Origin: CAYLMG01 sp964568365
GTDB taxonomy: Bacteria; Planctomycetota; Phycisphaerae; Sedimentisphaerales; Anaerobacaceae
Direction: 5' to 3'
DNA length: 5,899 nt
Assembly (NCBI GenBank): GCA_964568365.1
Contig: CAZMQF010000155.1
Location: forward strand, 1-5,899
Part shown: piece by piece, positions 5,333-5,899 of the stretch
Numbering within the stretch: position 1 is the first letter of the stretch
Layout of the letters: each line of letters opens with the position of its first letter
The notes under the pieces: generated by a model
The model's database searches: none
Told to the model about the DNA's origin: nothing
The model's input: only the letters and a program-made list of their open reading frames with translations
Position numbers and translations under genes: made by a program

Positions 5333-5880
5333 TGAAAGAGAAGAAACGATATAAATCAGTAAGGTATTTTTATCCTTGTGTTTTGATACTTTTACTGGCT
5401 GTGTTGAGCAACGTTCTTAGCGGATGCAGCGGCCTGAGCGGTTATAGCAATGAATCACTGTATCCGCAGAGCGTTGAAACCGTTTGTCTTGAGATGTTTG
5501 AAAATGAGAGCTTCCGAAGGGGCGTTGAATATGAGCTCTCGGATGCTCTTGCGAAGCGTATAGAAGCTCAGACGCCGTATAAAATAGTCTCGAGCCTGGA
5601 CAGGGCTGACACGGTAATAAGCGGCAAAATAACTTCTGTTACCACGTCTGTGCTGACGGCGGAGAGGCAGACCGGCAGGGCACTCGAAAAAGAAGTGGGG
5701 GTTATAGCTGTGGTTAACTGGAAAAATTTGAGAACCGGTGAATTGCTCTTAGACAATGTGTCTGTCGACGCAACTGCCAGTTTCTCGGAGTGGCAGAACC
5801 AGAGCTTTGATTATGCCTCAGCGCTGGCGGCAAACAAACTGGCACAGAGAATCGTAGAACAGATGGAGAAAAAGTGGTAG
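5332..5880 (+). CDS. lptE: LptE-like lipopolysaccharide-assembly lipoprotein
   Basis: This 182-residue predicted lipoprotein has a basic N-terminus (1-11), a hydrophobic stretch (12-30) and the lipobox L-S-G-C with lipidated Cys at 32. Ser at +2 would not retain it in the inner membrane under the E. coli rule. The rest follows the LptE pattern: a beta strand with TVCLEMFENES (50-60), then RRGVEYELSDALAKRIEA (62-79), then YKIVSSLDRADTVISGKI (83-100) as the strand with the conserved Ala-Asp, then further strands including EVGVIAVVNW (121-130). A C-terminal helix (ALAANKLAQRIVEQM) closes the fold. LptE plugs the LptD barrel that delivers lipopolysaccharide to the outer leaflet. No lptD is in the window. 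The start overlaps the BamD-like stop (TAATG), so the two are very likely co-translated. LptE homologues diverge strongly, so the assignment rests on fold pattern, lipobox and context; another small outer-membrane lipoprotein is the alternative. Confidence 0.78.
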   Translation: MKEKKRYKSVRYFYPCVLILLLAVLSNVLSGCSGLSGYSNESLYPQSVETVCLEMFENESFRRGVEYELSDALAKRIEAQTPYKIVSSLDRADTVISGKITSVTTSVLTAERQTGRALEKEVGVIAVVNWKNLRTGELLLDNVSVDATASFSEWQNQSFDYASALAANKLAQRIVEQMEKKW

Positions 5881-5899
5881 TAAGCCTGTTTCTATAGCA

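Overview
The window reads as ordinary chromosomal DNA from a diderm (Gram-negative-type) bacterium of intermediate GC. My best guess is the Planctomycetota/PVC group. This rests on the combination of RNase Y with YmdB (rare in the classic gamma-proteobacterial layout), BamD-like and LptE-like outer-membrane assembly genes, and a GH130 enzyme. The placement is inference from gene content, not a phylogeny. I found no rRNA, tRNA, CRISPR array, insertion sequence or prophage signal.

Layout. (1) Positions 2-1121, plus strand: the last 70 codons of ribonuclease Y, then a complete YmdB-type metallophosphoesterase. This gene pair recurs in many bacteria. (2) Positions 1122-1246: a short convergent gap with a bulged hairpin. 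(3) Positions 1247-2848, minus strand: a two-gene unit in which a glyoxalase II-like metallo-beta-lactamase-fold hydrolase is followed after 24 nt by a ten-helix EamA/DMT transporter. (4) Positions 2849-3052: a divergent intergenic region with two candidate -35 boxes back to back. (5) Positions 3053-4012, plus strand: a GH130-type glycoside phosphorylase/hydrolase, apparently a single gene. (6) Positions 4013-4345: a 333-nt gap with a possible terminator hairpin and a good candidate promoter, but no convincing gene. (7) Positions 4346-5880, plus strand: a one-base-overlapping pair made of a secreted BamD-like repeat protein and an LptE-like lipoprotein.

How the genes fit together. RNase Y and YmdB belong to RNA turnover and cyclic-nucleotide/phosphodiester metabolism at the membrane. 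The BamD-like/LptE-like pair points to outer-membrane biogenesis: BamD acts in beta-barrel protein insertion and LptE in lipopolysaccharide export. The hydrolase/transporter pair and the GH130 enzyme are accessory metabolism with unknown substrates.

No clearly new biological system is visible. The points most worth a second look are the Asn-to-Asp change at a metal-ligand position of the YmdB homologue, the non-lipoprotein BamD-like protein translationally linked to an LptE-like lipoprotein, and the altered presumed phosphate-site region of the GH130 enzyme.
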